Assembly (NCBI GenBank): GCA_020465985.1
Contig: JAANYP010006397.1
Location: 124,001 to 188,000 of the forward strand
Source of the DNA: Centrapalus pauciflorus
Taxonomy: Eukaryota; Streptophyta; Magnoliopsida; Asterales; Asteraceae
Direction of reading: 5' to 3'
Length of the DNA stretch: 64,000 nt
This document shows, piece by piece, positions 50,101-60,476 of the stretch. The notes below the pieces were generated by a model, which did no database searches, was not told the DNA's origin, and worked only from the letters and a program-made list of their open reading frames with translations. The stretch's first letter is position 1. Every line of letters starts with the position of its first letter. The translations under genes were made by a program, and so were the position numbers.

Positions 50101-51164
50101 CAGAGCATGGTATGACACACTGTCATCATATCTTCTACAGAATGGATTCAAGAGAGGCACTCTGGACAAAATACTTTTCACTAAATCCATCAAAGCTGAG
50201 ATTCTTCTTGTCCAAATCTATGTTGATGACATCATCTTTGGCTCAACTAATGATAGTTTGTGCAAAGATTTTGAGGCCCTAATGCACAAAAAGTTTCAAA
50301 TGAGTTCAATGGGGGAACTCACATTCTTTCTAGGGCTGCAGGTTAAACAGAAGCCTACTGGTCTATTCATAAGTCAATCAAAGTATGTCAAAGACATACT
50401 GGAAAAGTTTGGCTATCAAGACACAAAGGTTGCAAGCACTCCAATGGATCCTCATAAACAGCTCCATACAGACAAAGATGGCATAGATGTGGACATTCAT
50501 CTATACAGAGCCCTTATAGGATCTCTCATGTATCTAACATCTTCTAGACCTGATATAATGTTTGCTGTCTGTGTGTGTGCTAGGTTTCAATGCTCTCCAA
50601 AGGATTCTCACTTGATTGCTGTTAAGAGAATCTTCAGATACCTTAAAGGCCAACCACATTTAGGCCTATGGTATCCCAAAGACTCTCCTTTTGAACTAAC
50701 TGCTTATTCTGACAGTGACTATGGTGGTTGCAACATTGACAGGAAATCCACAACTGGTGGATGTCAATACTTAGGAGCAAGACTGGTCTCTTGGCAATGC
50801 AAAAAAGCAAACAACTGTCTCCACATCATCCACTGAAGCAGAATACGTAGCAGCTGCAAGCTGCTGCTCCCTGGTAATGTGGATTCAAAATCAGCTAAGA
50901 GACTATGGTATGAATTTCTTATCCACTCCTATTTATATTGACAATTCAAGTGCAATTAGCATTGTGCAAAATCCAGTGAAATTCCCAAAAACCAAGCATA
51001 TAGAAATCAGATTTCACTTCATCAGAGATTGTAATGAAAAGAAGTTAATCCAAGTTACCAAAATACATACAGATGATCAGCTAGCTGATCTATTTACAAA
51101 ACCTTTTGATGTGGGAAGGTTCACTTTCCTAATATCAAATATTGGTATGGTAAACATGGATTAA
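47172..51164 (+). pseudogene. Copia pol of P, right arm
   Basis: Inverted partner of 43073-47065. The knuckle is cut (starts at LAKDC). The linker frame ends VWVYSTTN at 47727; protease to RNase H then run open for 1056 residues (47666-50836) with all motifs (RHMTG, VIRSDNGTEFKN, VQIYVDDIIFGS, SDSDYGGC). A single extra A in a homopolymer near 50803 shifts the frame before STSSTEAEYVAA; the tail resumes at 50877-51164. Differs from the left arm at scattered residues (for example SIQ/SSE-type changes, LGKF versus LEKF). It is the least damaged pol of the family in the window. Confidence 0.9.
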
Positions 51165-51200
51165 TTGGTTTTCATTATTATCGACTCAATATGCTAATTT

Positions 51201-51529
51201 AAGGGGGAGACACTGTTCCATTGAAAAGTTGCACAATTTTACACTAACAGCATGAGTATTTTCTCATGCTGCTAGTTCATTTTCTCGGACTGCTAGTTAT
51301 TTTCACTTGATCTGTCAAAGTGTGCTAGGTATTTGGGTAATTTTTCAAATGTGTGCGCGGGACCCAACCTTTTCGAAACCTTTAAAGGTCCCGGTTTCGT
51401 TCAGTTGTAACTACCAGTTACATATTTTTCTTCCACGACCTTCTGCTTTCTCTCTGAACGAATCACACATTCTTCTTTCAAACCCTAAAACCATCGTTTG
51501 ATCATCCATAGAGTTTGTCAAAGAACACA
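51201..51529 (+). other. Post-pol spacer of P right arm, ending at a switch point
   Basis: Inverted partner of 42709-43036, with the extra PPT (AAGGGGGAGA, 51201-51210) and the first codons of ORF3 (the ATG reads ATA). AAGAACACA (51521-51529) belongs both to ORF3 and to the LTR in opposite orientation; sequence changes partner there. Confidence 0.82.
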
Positions 51530-51957
51530 GACTGTTCTTAGGGTTTTACAACCTTAGAGGCTTAAGAAAACTTAATCAACAAAGCAATTACAGACTCAAA
51601 AATATGCAGAAAACTTCTATATACTTCTATACAATATTCTGTCTATTTATATTGCTTTTTGGACTTGTTTCCTTGAAGGACTATGACTTCTCTGATAGTA
51701 GATATGCTTGAATCTTCATGTAGATATCGTTTCCTGAAAATCAGCACTTTCTGTTTATGAAACTGTTGAGCAGCTTGAATCTCTTGACAGCATGAACTGA
51801 GCAGCTTGAGTTGTTTTGCTCTGGCAGCTTGAACTTTTACACTGGCAGCTCGAGTTTCTTCAACTAGCAGCATGAACTTTGTATTTACATGAAAAATCTA
51901 CTAACAGTCTGAGAGGTCTAACTAACAGCTTGAATGTACTTAAACTATTTCCCAACA
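51530..51957 (-). repeat. Partial LTR inside P, diverged type
   Basis: About two thirds of a copia LTR in minus orientation, from within R to the CCCAACA end. It differs from both outer LTRs (for example TATACAATATTCTGTC and GATATCGTTTCC), so it came from another family member. PPT follows at 51959-51970. Confidence 0.82.
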
Positions 51958-52058
51958 ATCTCCCCCTAACTTAAATTCTTTACACAAGACTTTAAGTTCT
52001 ATACAAGAATGGAAATGAATAAGTAAACTGTTATTTACAAACCAAGGCTTTCAAAAAC

Positions 52059-54827
52059 TTACAACTGTGCAAGTTTCTGATCTACAGCCTTCAAAAATTC
52101 TTTCTTTAGCTCATCTCTATCACAAGATATTCTGACAGACTTCATCTGGAGTAGTATATTCTTTGGAAGATCATAGAATTCAAGATTAAAGAACATACCA
52201 GATCCATCTGTGAATTTGATTCTGTAAGTCCTGGATTTGACAAAAATATTAACTTCATTGATTTTCAATCCCTTCTTGTTGGCATCCTCTACATCTTTTC
52301 TAATAAATTCAGGATCAACAATGGACTTCAGATCTCTGATGACTTGTTTCACTTGTGGTAGAGAAGATCTAACTTGTGATACAGACCCAATGTTGTGCAT
52401 TCTGATAAGCTCATCTCTGGTCAACTTCTGAACCATCTGCCAAAATGTATCATATTCTTCTTCTGGTCCAGACTCCCTTCTTACCACAAACTTAATTCTC
52501 AAGTCACGGTCATCCAGTGACTTAGCAAACCAGTAGTTGATTTGAGGCTTTGTAAAATCATGCTGATCAATCAGCTTCTCTATCTCCATAGCCTTTTGTA
52601 GTTGTTGCTCAAAGAGCACCCTTTTAACCGATGAAGGAATAGAGACAACTGCTTGATCAGTAGGAACAGGAGCACTTGCAGCAGCTTGAATATGACTTGT
52701 AGTAGGTTCTTGGACTTCTTGGGAGGTTTTTGCTTTCTTTCTTTTCTCCATTTCTTTATCATGTATTTCCTGCAGCCTTTCAGTAGTCATGGACTGAGCC
52801 ATTTTCTTTGGAATACCTGTTGCAAAGGCAAAATTGATTAAGAATCTTCTGTGCTCAGCCTTGGTGTGCCCTGTTGGCATGTTTCTCTTCTTTTCACCTT
52901 GTTTGCCCACAAACCCCTTTAGGTAATCACCTAATGTCTCATCATCATCTATTGGGGGCTGGGCTTGCTGATCTAATTCTTTATCCTGTTCTTCTGCTAA
53001 CCTTTTGGCAACTTCAGCATCAAAGGCAATCTGGGCTTCTTTGGAGGAGAATTTGTGCTTTGGAGACTCAATAAGAATGCCCTTGCCTTTGTCTTTTGCA
53101 GCAGAAGATGTTGCTTGGACTGTACTCGATGTAGCTTGAATGCCTTCCCTGATTACAACTCCAGTGACTTTTGAAGGAGCAGCTTGAGTTTCTAGGCTAA
53201 CAGCTTGAGAAGCTGTTGGGACTGCTAGCCTAGAAACTGGGACTGTTGGTGCTACTTGGACTGTTGTTGTTGTTGGAGCTGCTTGGACTGATTTGGGAAC
53301 CTCTTGATTCTCCCCCTTTTTGGAAGCATTGGTTTGGTCAGAAGGACCTACAACCTTTGCCCCTTGGGTTTGAATCAAACGCTCTAATTGAATGAGCTTA
53401 TTTCCACAAAGGGTAAACCCCTTATGAAGATAATCCATCCTCTGATTTTGAGCCATTTCTGATTGCTTTAGGGCCATTATTGTGCACCCTGTGCAGCAAT
53501 GATGGACATTTGATATTCCAACATAGCTACAACAGGTTTCAGCTTGGGATCCGTCAAAAGCATGAGTTGCAGACTAGTCTCAAGATCAGAAAACACCTGT
53601 GGTGCTTGTGATCTATCACTGACATTAATACCAGAAGTAGAAACCTCTGGGCCCCTCTGTTCTTGGTTCTGGGGACTTCCAACTTGTGTTTGCACACTTG
53701 CTGTTGCCATGGGCGTGGTCTTAGCTATGTTGGCACTGTCCTGTGCCTCTTGTGCAGAGACATCAGTAGTGCCAGCCACAGAACCCATATGAACCATCTC
53801 TGAAGAGATGTTCACCTCCTGAGTGAGGATGGGAGTTTCCTCTAGTGGTTCCCTTTAGATATGCTGTGCAGGAGTATCCTCCTGCACAGGGATATATGGC
53901 TCTTGCTGATGGGAAGAGGAGGAAGGAGCTCCTGGTCCCCTTTTTCTTTTGTATATATTTCTGAGTGGGCGTGTTGGCTGTACAAAAGGATCAGTGGGAG
54001 TTTGTGTATCATGAGGAGTGGGTTGGGGTCTTGGGGTTGTAGCAGTGATGTTAGGCTGAGCCTGCTCAAGACCCTCTCCTCTGTTTCCTGAAATGATGTT
54101 CATCATTGCAGAGGGCAATGGAACATCTACACTGACAAAATTGGCACTTGGCTTTATCAGCCTTTTGATAGAAGATAGTGAGTGCCTATGGGAAATATGT
54201 ATCCTCTTATGTAAATGAGAAGTAGTGCAGGTGTGTGCAATGATTTCTGCCAAAAATCTTGGATACATTAAAAACTTCCCATTCTTTAGGGAATGATGCC
54301 TTAACATCCCCTGAAAAATCATGTTTGAAAAATTGAACCGTTGGCCTTTTGAAAAGCACACTAAGGCAGTGGCAATGTTAGAAGAAAATTCTGACGAACC
54401 AGTTCTTTTGGGGCTCATACACTGCTGAATAATATGAACCAGAAATTTCCATTTAGGAGAAAAATGGGCTTTTAAGAAAGTAAAAGAATCAGCAGGGCCC
54501 CTATAACCAATGTTTTGAAGACCAAAATGTAAAACTTGAAGGGATAGGTCTGTTATACCTGAGGCATCTTGAAGATGCAAATGGTGCCGAATGGATTCCT
54601 CAGTAATGGTGATGGGAGTGCCATCAATTTTGGATAGTATAGTGGGAATTCCATTGATGGTTTGAAAAGTGGCACGGTTCCAGAACTGTTCGATATGCGA
54701 TATGTATATGGTGGGATTGATATTGAGGGCATGGTTGATATGGGAGTGTCTTAGGAAATCCATCATATCATGGAACGGCTGAAGTTCAGAGTGTTTGAGA
54801 GAGTATGGAAGGCAGTTGTGTTCTTTG
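52059..54827 (-). pseudogene. ORF3 of P, central diverged copy
   Basis: ORF3 with many substitutions against the left arm (KRKKAKTSQEVQEPTTSH, VDPEFIRKDVEDANKKGLK, GMFFNLEFYDLPKNILLQMK), showing a different parent. A 1-bp deletion near 53478 and a TAA near 53855 break it. The first three codons are missing because the sequence switches strand at GTTCTTTGACA (54820-54830). Confidence 0.85.
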
Positions 54828-55162
54828 ACATTGGGTCTGTATCACAAGTTAGATCTGCTCTACCACAAGTGAAGCAAGTAATTAAAGATCTAAAATCAAT
54901 TGTTGACCCTGAATCTGCAAGGAAAGAAATAGAGGATGCTGTGAAGAAGGGGAAGAAGGTCAAGCAAGTTGATCTGTTTGTCAAGTCAAGGACATACAGA
55001 ATCAATTTCACAGATGGATCTGGTATATTCTTCAATCTCGAATTTTATGATTTACCAAAAGATATGCTACTTCAGATAAAATCTGTTAGGGTATCTTGTG
55101 ATAAAGATGAGATGAAGAAAGAATTTTTGAAGGCTGTAGATCGGAAACTTGCACAGTTGTAA
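54828..55162 (+). pseudogene. ORF3 C-terminal fragment of P, right arm
   Basis: About 110 codons from IGSVSQVRSALPQVKQ to KLAQL, matching the left arm (39929-40262) almost exactly, not the central copy. It is joined through ACA (54828-54830) to the opposite-strand ORF3 start. Confidence 0.88.
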
Positions 55163-55262
55163 GTTTTGAAAGCCTTGGTTTGTAAATAACAGTTTACTTA
55201 TTCATTTCCATTTTTGTATAGAACTTAAAGTCTTGTGCAAAGAATTTAAGTTAGGGGGAGAT

Positions 55263-55929
55263 TGTTGGGAAATAGTTTAAGTATGCTCAAGCTGTTAGTT
55301 AGACTTCTTAGACTGTTAGTAGATTTTTCATGTAAATACAAAGTTCATGCTGCTAGTTGAAGAAACTCGAGCTGCCAGTGTAAAAGTTCAAGCTGCCAGA
55401 GCAAAACAACTCAAGCTGCTCAGTTCATGCTGTCAAGAGATTCAAGCTGCTCACAGTTTCATAAACAGAAAGTGCTGATTTTCAGGAAAGATATCTACAC
55501 GAAGATTCCAGCATATCTACTATCAGAGAAGTCATAGTCCTTCAAGGAAACAAGTCCAAAAAGCAATATAAATACAGAGAATAGGTCATAGAAGTATATA
55601 GAAGTTTTCTGCATATTTTTGAGTCTGTAATTGCTTTGTTGATTAAGTTTTCTTAAGCCTCTAAGGTTGTAAAACCCTAAGAACAGTCTGTGTTCTTCGT
55701 CTAATCAAAACAGATTAGAGGTGATTGTAATCATTGAATTCAGCAATACAAACAGTCTTGATTACTTCTTATGTTTTATGCTTCATTGGTTCCGAAAGTT
55801 TTTGTTAAAATAATTAAGTGTTATTCCGCAAACTTCTTAATTAAACTTTGATTCAAAGCAAGATTATTGATTTATACTCTGATAAATTCAAATCAGTTAA
55901 TCTTGGTTATTCAGTTTTAGATCCTGACA
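55263..55929 (+). repeat. P right LTR
   Basis: 667 bp, TGTTGGGAAATAG...GATCCTGACA, plus orientation, preceded by the PPT (TTAGGGGGAGAT, 55250-55261). TATAAATA at 55567-55574. Inverted partner of 39161-39827. Confidence 0.92.
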
Positions 55930-57227
55930 GACTTGCACCGGAATCAAATAGTACGCGAGCAAGTATAGAATTTATTAAGAACGTACCAGTAACCACATCT
56001 ACGGTTTCTTTTGCTTCCTCCGCTGTTATTAGAAACACTCGAGTCCTTGCAGTTGGCGTTGCAGCCGAACTCTTCATCATTGAACCTCCGGCGGATGATT
56101 GTGATTGACTTCGGCGTCCGGTACACTGATACATAAAGTGTCCACGCTTCCCATACTTTGAACATCTAAGACCCTGTTGGGGACACTCCTCACTACTATG
56201 GCCGATCTTACTACACACATAGCAGGTCATCAGGCTTACACTGCCCCATATGAGATTTCCTACATCGTTTGCAAAATCGCGGTTCATTCGTGAGAGCATA
56301 GGCCTGAGCTTTTTGGGGCGAACTGTACTATTGAGATTGTTGGGGTTGTTGGGATTGTGATTTGTTGGGCTTAAAGAACTTGCCGAATCTTTGCTTCTTC
56401 GGGGGATAAGGACATGTCGGGTTTGTCTGTGGAGTATAGAGTTGATCGTCGTACTCTAGGTATCCTCTCTCTATCTGCCTCGCCGCTTCAACCATCTCTA
56501 AATAACTTTTATACTTCATCGCGTTCATAGGGTGTTTGTACCTCGGATTCAGACCTCCATGAAACCGGTTCATCTTTCTTTCCTTTTTGGCTACTTGATA
56601 CGAAGAATAGCCACAGATTCGCAAGAATTCGTGCTCATACTCGACTACTGATTTGGTTCCTTGGGTTAACTGCATCAATTGGACCTCCATTTCGTCTTGC
56701 TGGTCAGCAGGACAATATTTGGCGTGAAACATATCAAGGAATTGATCCCACTCTAACGTCTGGATGACCTCTTCTCCATAAATGCTTCTCTGCGTCTTCC
56801 ACCAGGCGCAAGCAGCACCAACAAACAGAGCAGTAGCAAAACTTATTTTCTTGGATTCTGAGCAATCAGAAATTCTTAAGATTTCTTTAGTGTGGCTTAT
56901 GCAGTCCAAAGCCTGGATTGAGTTTACTGTATCCTCAAAGTTTAGGGCACTACTTGCTTTAAAATCTTTAAACTTACAGCCTTTCGGCTGTTCGATTTGG
57001 ACATTGGGGTCGGTGTTATCAGAATCAGACTCATCGTTTTGGACTTGTTTATCTTTTCGTTTATTCTTCTTATCAGCATGTCTTTTAGCTTCAGCCTCAT
57101 CTCTGGCCTGAAGCTGTTCTTGCATATTCTTAGTCTGTTGTTCTAAGTGTTATGCTAACAATTATTGTACCATCTCGAACATTTGTTGGGGAGTCATGTT
57201 ATTAGGGATATCACCAGATCCTGGCAT
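55930..57227 (-). pseudogene. G2 gag and start of protease
   Basis: ATG at 57227-57225 (MPGSGDIPNNMTPQQMF, as in G1), soon stopped twice; the main open part MQEQLQARDEAEAKRHADK begins at 57125. Gag core: FVGAACAWWKTQRSI, WDQFLDMFHAKYCPADQQDE. A stop near 56328 separates this from two zinc knuckles (CYVCSKIGHSSEEC, CSKYGKRGHFMYQC; the second has lost a Cys) and protease (RVLFDSGAS), which is cut by insertion P at GACTT and continues at 39160. Confidence 0.87.
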
Positions 57228-57412
57228 CTTTACTGAAATTAAAAATCTTGTAACTATCAGTTTATAGACTTAGTGCTATGTACCCTTATTCTCATCCTAA
57301 CAGTCTGTACATCCTATCTCAGTTCAAACCACCTAAATGATTGACACTTATGTATTGCTTTAGTTTGAGATCAAGTATTACCCACATAATACTTCATTCA
57401 CTCAAATTATGG

Positions 57413-57424
57413 GCTCTGATACCA
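57413..57424 (-). other. Primer binding site of G2
   Basis: TGGTATCAGAGC on the minus strand, 3 nt from the LTR: perfect match to the initiator tRNA-Met type. Confidence 0.85.
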
Positions 57425-57427
57425 TCC

Positions 57428-59461
57428 TGTGAAGACCTCCCCTTACGGGGCAGTCCTCAGCTTCTAGGTCCCACAACTTGCAATACGATATCAGTCATAA
57501 CTAAGATAGAGTAATTAAGTGTGGAATTTCAAAATTACAGTACAACTATTAGGATAAGTTTATACAAATTTTAGTACGGATAACAACTTTCAGATTAAAC
57601 TTTTAAAGGTACAAGACTAGTCTAATACATGTCATCATACAATCAAAGCAAATCTACCTAGACCACCAAATTTATCATCTTCAAAGCTATACCAAGTGGC
57701 GTTTGAGTAGTGGTCTATGAAAACTTCAGCTTGATCTTGGGAGACCTAAGTACTAGGTCCGGCAGGTGCTTTACCCTTGTCTTTTCTTGTGAAGAGATTT
57801 AACAACAACTATAAGTAATGCTGAGTGAGATTATAGATTTATCAAATTACATGCATTACAACAAGGCAGAAATGTGGGTAATAAACATGATATAACTTGA
57901 CTGCCGCCAAAGCCATGCAAGATTGAGACATAGTAATCAGAATAGGATGATGTTTAGGCCACGCTCATGATTTTAGTGGAAGCTATCCACTCAATACTGG
58001 GCTAGCTACCAATAAACATCATGGGGGGAGCATCGGAGTAATCGACTACCAAGTTCAATAGAACTAGTGACATAGCAAGGTCTAGAACAATAGACCGACA
58101 ATGCTAAATATGCTAAACTGAAATCAATACATCAAAGATACGAGTAATGATGAAAAGCATAATGAGCAAAGTCATGATAGCAATATCAACTGAAATGAAC
58201 TGTAACTATAATGTGTGCAGAATGATATATCCAACAGCTGTCATGATCCACATGGCATCACCGAACCATGGTGAGCACATGTCACAATCCAGCTGAGCAT
58301 AAATAAATGCCAAAATAAACTATCAACAACAATATGTCTCAACCAGAATCAAGCATGTAAAACTGAATATCTATAACTCACAGTTTACTGAATTAATCTG
58401 AGCCGTTGACTTTATCAAAGAGATTTCTCCATCACCTGAGTTATCACAGGATTAAATCTTTGACTTTCTGGACTTTAGCTTGGCTTTATAAACTTTGACT
58501 CACTTTCAATAAATTTAACTTTATTACTTTGTTCAGAATTTATCTGAAAACCTGTCCAGAATTTATCATTGCAAGAACATTAGCTTTAAATATTTTATTG
58601 ACCTGATTCTGATAACTCATAAACTTTTATATTTTAATTACATGTGTGTTTATTGGCATCAAATTATATATATTTTAATGTACCACAAAAGATATTCAAA
58701 AAGTTTGTTTATTAGCCAAAAACTTGGGTCCTTTAACCCACATCTGGGTTCGCATGAACTGGGGAGAAATCGCCGAGTTCGACCCATTTACTCGCTGAGT
58801 TGCCCAACCGGATTTCGCATGCATCTAAAAAAACTTTATAAATAGCTTGACCCGAGATTGACCCATCCGAATTTCGGGACCAATCCGAAGTCGGGTCTCA
58901 TCCTAATTTGGGTCCTATACTTAGAAATTCTTTCTGACCTTTATGATGTTCTTGACAACTCGCCGAGTTGACCCACCAACTCGCCGAGTTCTCTTGCAGG
59001 TCAGCATATCGCAGCCACGAGTTTTTAACCAAAAATTTTCCAAACTCATTTTTATTAACATGCAATCCGATTTTATGTTATATTAACATTATTGGGGTGT
59101 TTCTACACTATTTTCCCAATCTTAAACATGTTAAATCGTCCAGATTTTTCCAAAACATAGACTTTTTGTCAAGAACACAAAACTTCATAAAAAGTCAGAT
59201 TCTTACTCTTTTTGAACGATTTAACCAACGCTTTTCGTTTCTGTAACTCCTAAAGGCTTCAATATATGATTTCCAACCAATATTACAAACATGAAACATC
59301 ACTTATTCAGATTTAAAAATCCGAATTTAAGCATTTTAACTCAAAAATCAATCTAAAGCTTGGAAATTAGTTTATTATCTTAATTTCCAATGATTCTTGA
59401 TAATAAACAGATAAATTCACGAATTTATTCTTCTGATTTTCGTTTTTTTTTTCAGCTGATT

Positions 59462-59514
<53 letters not shown>

Positions 59515-59758
59515 AACTTTTGAAAGTGATGAAATGAATACTTGAGTCTTTTATTTCCAAACTTTTGGACTTTGGCACTTTTAGTCCCTCCACATCTGAT
59601 TTCTTTAAATAAAGATTTCATCTTCATTTGTATCATCACTAACATAATTTAACTTAATTAATTAATTTCATTAATTAACTAAATTTACAAAAACAAATAA
59701 TGTAATTTAAGTTACATTATCAAGTCAAATACAAAAACACAAGAACTAGGTTGTTACA
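57428..59758 (-). repeat. G2 5' LTR
   Basis: Plus-strand ends TGTGAAGACC and GGTTGTTACA, about 2.33 kb. It carries four ACTCGCCGAGTT-like palindromes (58770-58990), TTCGGG motifs, and a GA microsatellite of about 45 bp (59465-59509) that is much shorter in the 3' LTR. Positions 59246-59398 are absent from the 3' LTR. Confidence 0.8.
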
Positions 59759-59872
59759 ATGACAGACTTTCTAAAGGGTCGGGTTTAGACAAGACTTCTT
59801 TTGTATATGAATTTTTTAAAGCTGATGGTTATAGACTTTTTTATAGACCAGACCTTAAATGCCTTTGACGAA
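59759..59872 (+). other. Gap between two LTRs, with a short coding-like frame
   Basis: Flanking DNA of G2. A 35-codon open frame (59761-59868; DRLSKGSGLDKTSFVYEFFK, then YRLFYRPDLK) has protein-like composition, but it has no start and I recognise no family. May be a fragment of an older gene or element. Confidence 0.3.
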
Positions 59873-60440
59873 TGTGACACCCTTGCAACAATAACCACAT
59901 ACACATCACCCAAGATTAATCGCACAACCCATAATGAAACAGTAAACTCATGTACTTAGTACTTTACAGGAAATTGAAATAATACACAATTTTAAGTTAA
60001 GTCAATCGCACATTCTAATTCTACATACTCAAAATTTATTGCAACCATCCCAAAGATTCCTTTGGAATCTCCATTATTCTGTTACCGATTGAGTAGTAGT
60101 GATCCTCAAGTACTTCAAGATTTGACCTAGCTAGAATGAGTTTGAAAGACTCAAAGAGTCTTTTATGCCCCCATTTTTGGTTCTTTACATAATTAGTCCC
60201 TCCACTTGCCTTATTTTCATAAATAAAGTTCAACTTCTTATACTTTCACCACCAACATTTAAATTTCATCATATTTATTTATAAATTAAAATTATAAAAT
60301 TCCTTAGTTATTTAACATAACAATCAACTTTTAAATTCCCGAATAGATAGACTTTCATTTATAATCCAACTTGAATACAATAAATACATATTAAACTAAG
60401 TATCCTCAAATTACAACAATATAAATCTTAAGATGTTACA
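59873..60440 (-). repeat. G4 LTR, internally deleted copy
   Basis: TGTGACACCC...AAGATGTTACA obeys TG...CA. The last 308 bp equal the end of the longer copy (62526-62833). Middle part missing. Assigned to Ty3/gypsy because the longer copy resembles the G2 LTR. Confidence 0.55.
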
Positions 60441-60476
60441 ACGACTTTCGTAATGAATCTGATAAACTTTTTTACA
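60133..60476. repeat. 344-bp direct repeat, copy 1 (partner 62526-62869)
   Basis: From AGAATGAGTTTGAAAGACTC to ATAAACTTTTTTACA the two copies appear identical except ACGAC versus ATGAC after the LTR end. They include 308 bp of LTR tail plus about 36 bp of flanking DNA, so this is a DNA duplication and not two independent insertions. Confidence 0.8.

Larger units (their letters stand above)
39161..55929. mobile_element. P: palindromic copia insertion with U5 ends at both sides
   Basis: GACTT flanks it on both sides (39156-39160, 55930-55934), so it is one integration event into the G2 protease gene. The left end is an LTR in minus orientation (TGTCAGGATC outward), the right end an LTR in plus orientation (GATCCTGACA outward); both outer ends are thus the same U5 end. 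Inside: ORF3 and pol on minus (39929-47145), a 106-bp centre (47066-47171), pol on plus (47172-51164), a switch at 51521-51529 into LTR and ORF3 on minus (51530-54827), a switch at 54828-54830 into the ORF3 tail and LTR on plus. No PBS, no gag 5' part, no conventional LTR pair. Arm lengths match: 42709-47065 (4357 bp) with 47172-51529 (4358), and 39161-40262 (1102) with 54828-55929 (1102). Confidence 0.93.
15364..59758 (-). mobile_element. Ty3/gypsy chromovirus G2, host of two nested copia insertions
   Basis: Minus-strand element. Its pieces in transcription order are the 5' LTR 57428-59758, PBS 57413-57424, gag and start of protease 57227-55930, [insertion P], rest of protease, RT, RNase H, integrase and chromodomain remnant 39160-35801, then the 3' LTR 35800-35730 and, beyond insertion C1, 16236-15364. 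The 3' LTR lacks the first roughly 1.2 kb of the 5' LTR where it abuts G3. The LTRs also differ by a segment at about 59246-59398 present only in the 5' copy. Gag and pol are heavily mutated, so this is the oldest element of the nest. Confidence 0.82.

Noticed and set aside
51516..54830. Simple inversion of the right-arm segment between the 14-bp inverted repeats TGTCAAAGAACACA and TGTGTTCTTTGACA
   Set aside because: Turning it back does not restore a normal arm: a partial LTR would still be followed by a second ORF3 tail and LTR, TTTGACA would remain unexplained at the join, and the segment is more diverged than the arms. Two template switches explain all of these.
39161..55929. Two separate copia insertions in opposite orientation
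   Set aside because: Each would need its own pair of LTRs and TSD; only one outer TSD (GACTT) exists and no 5' LTR-PBS-gag is present on either side of the centre.
59465..59509. GA-repeat tract as a regulatory GAGA element
   Set aside because: It is a simple microsatellite expanded in one LTR of an old element and short in the other.
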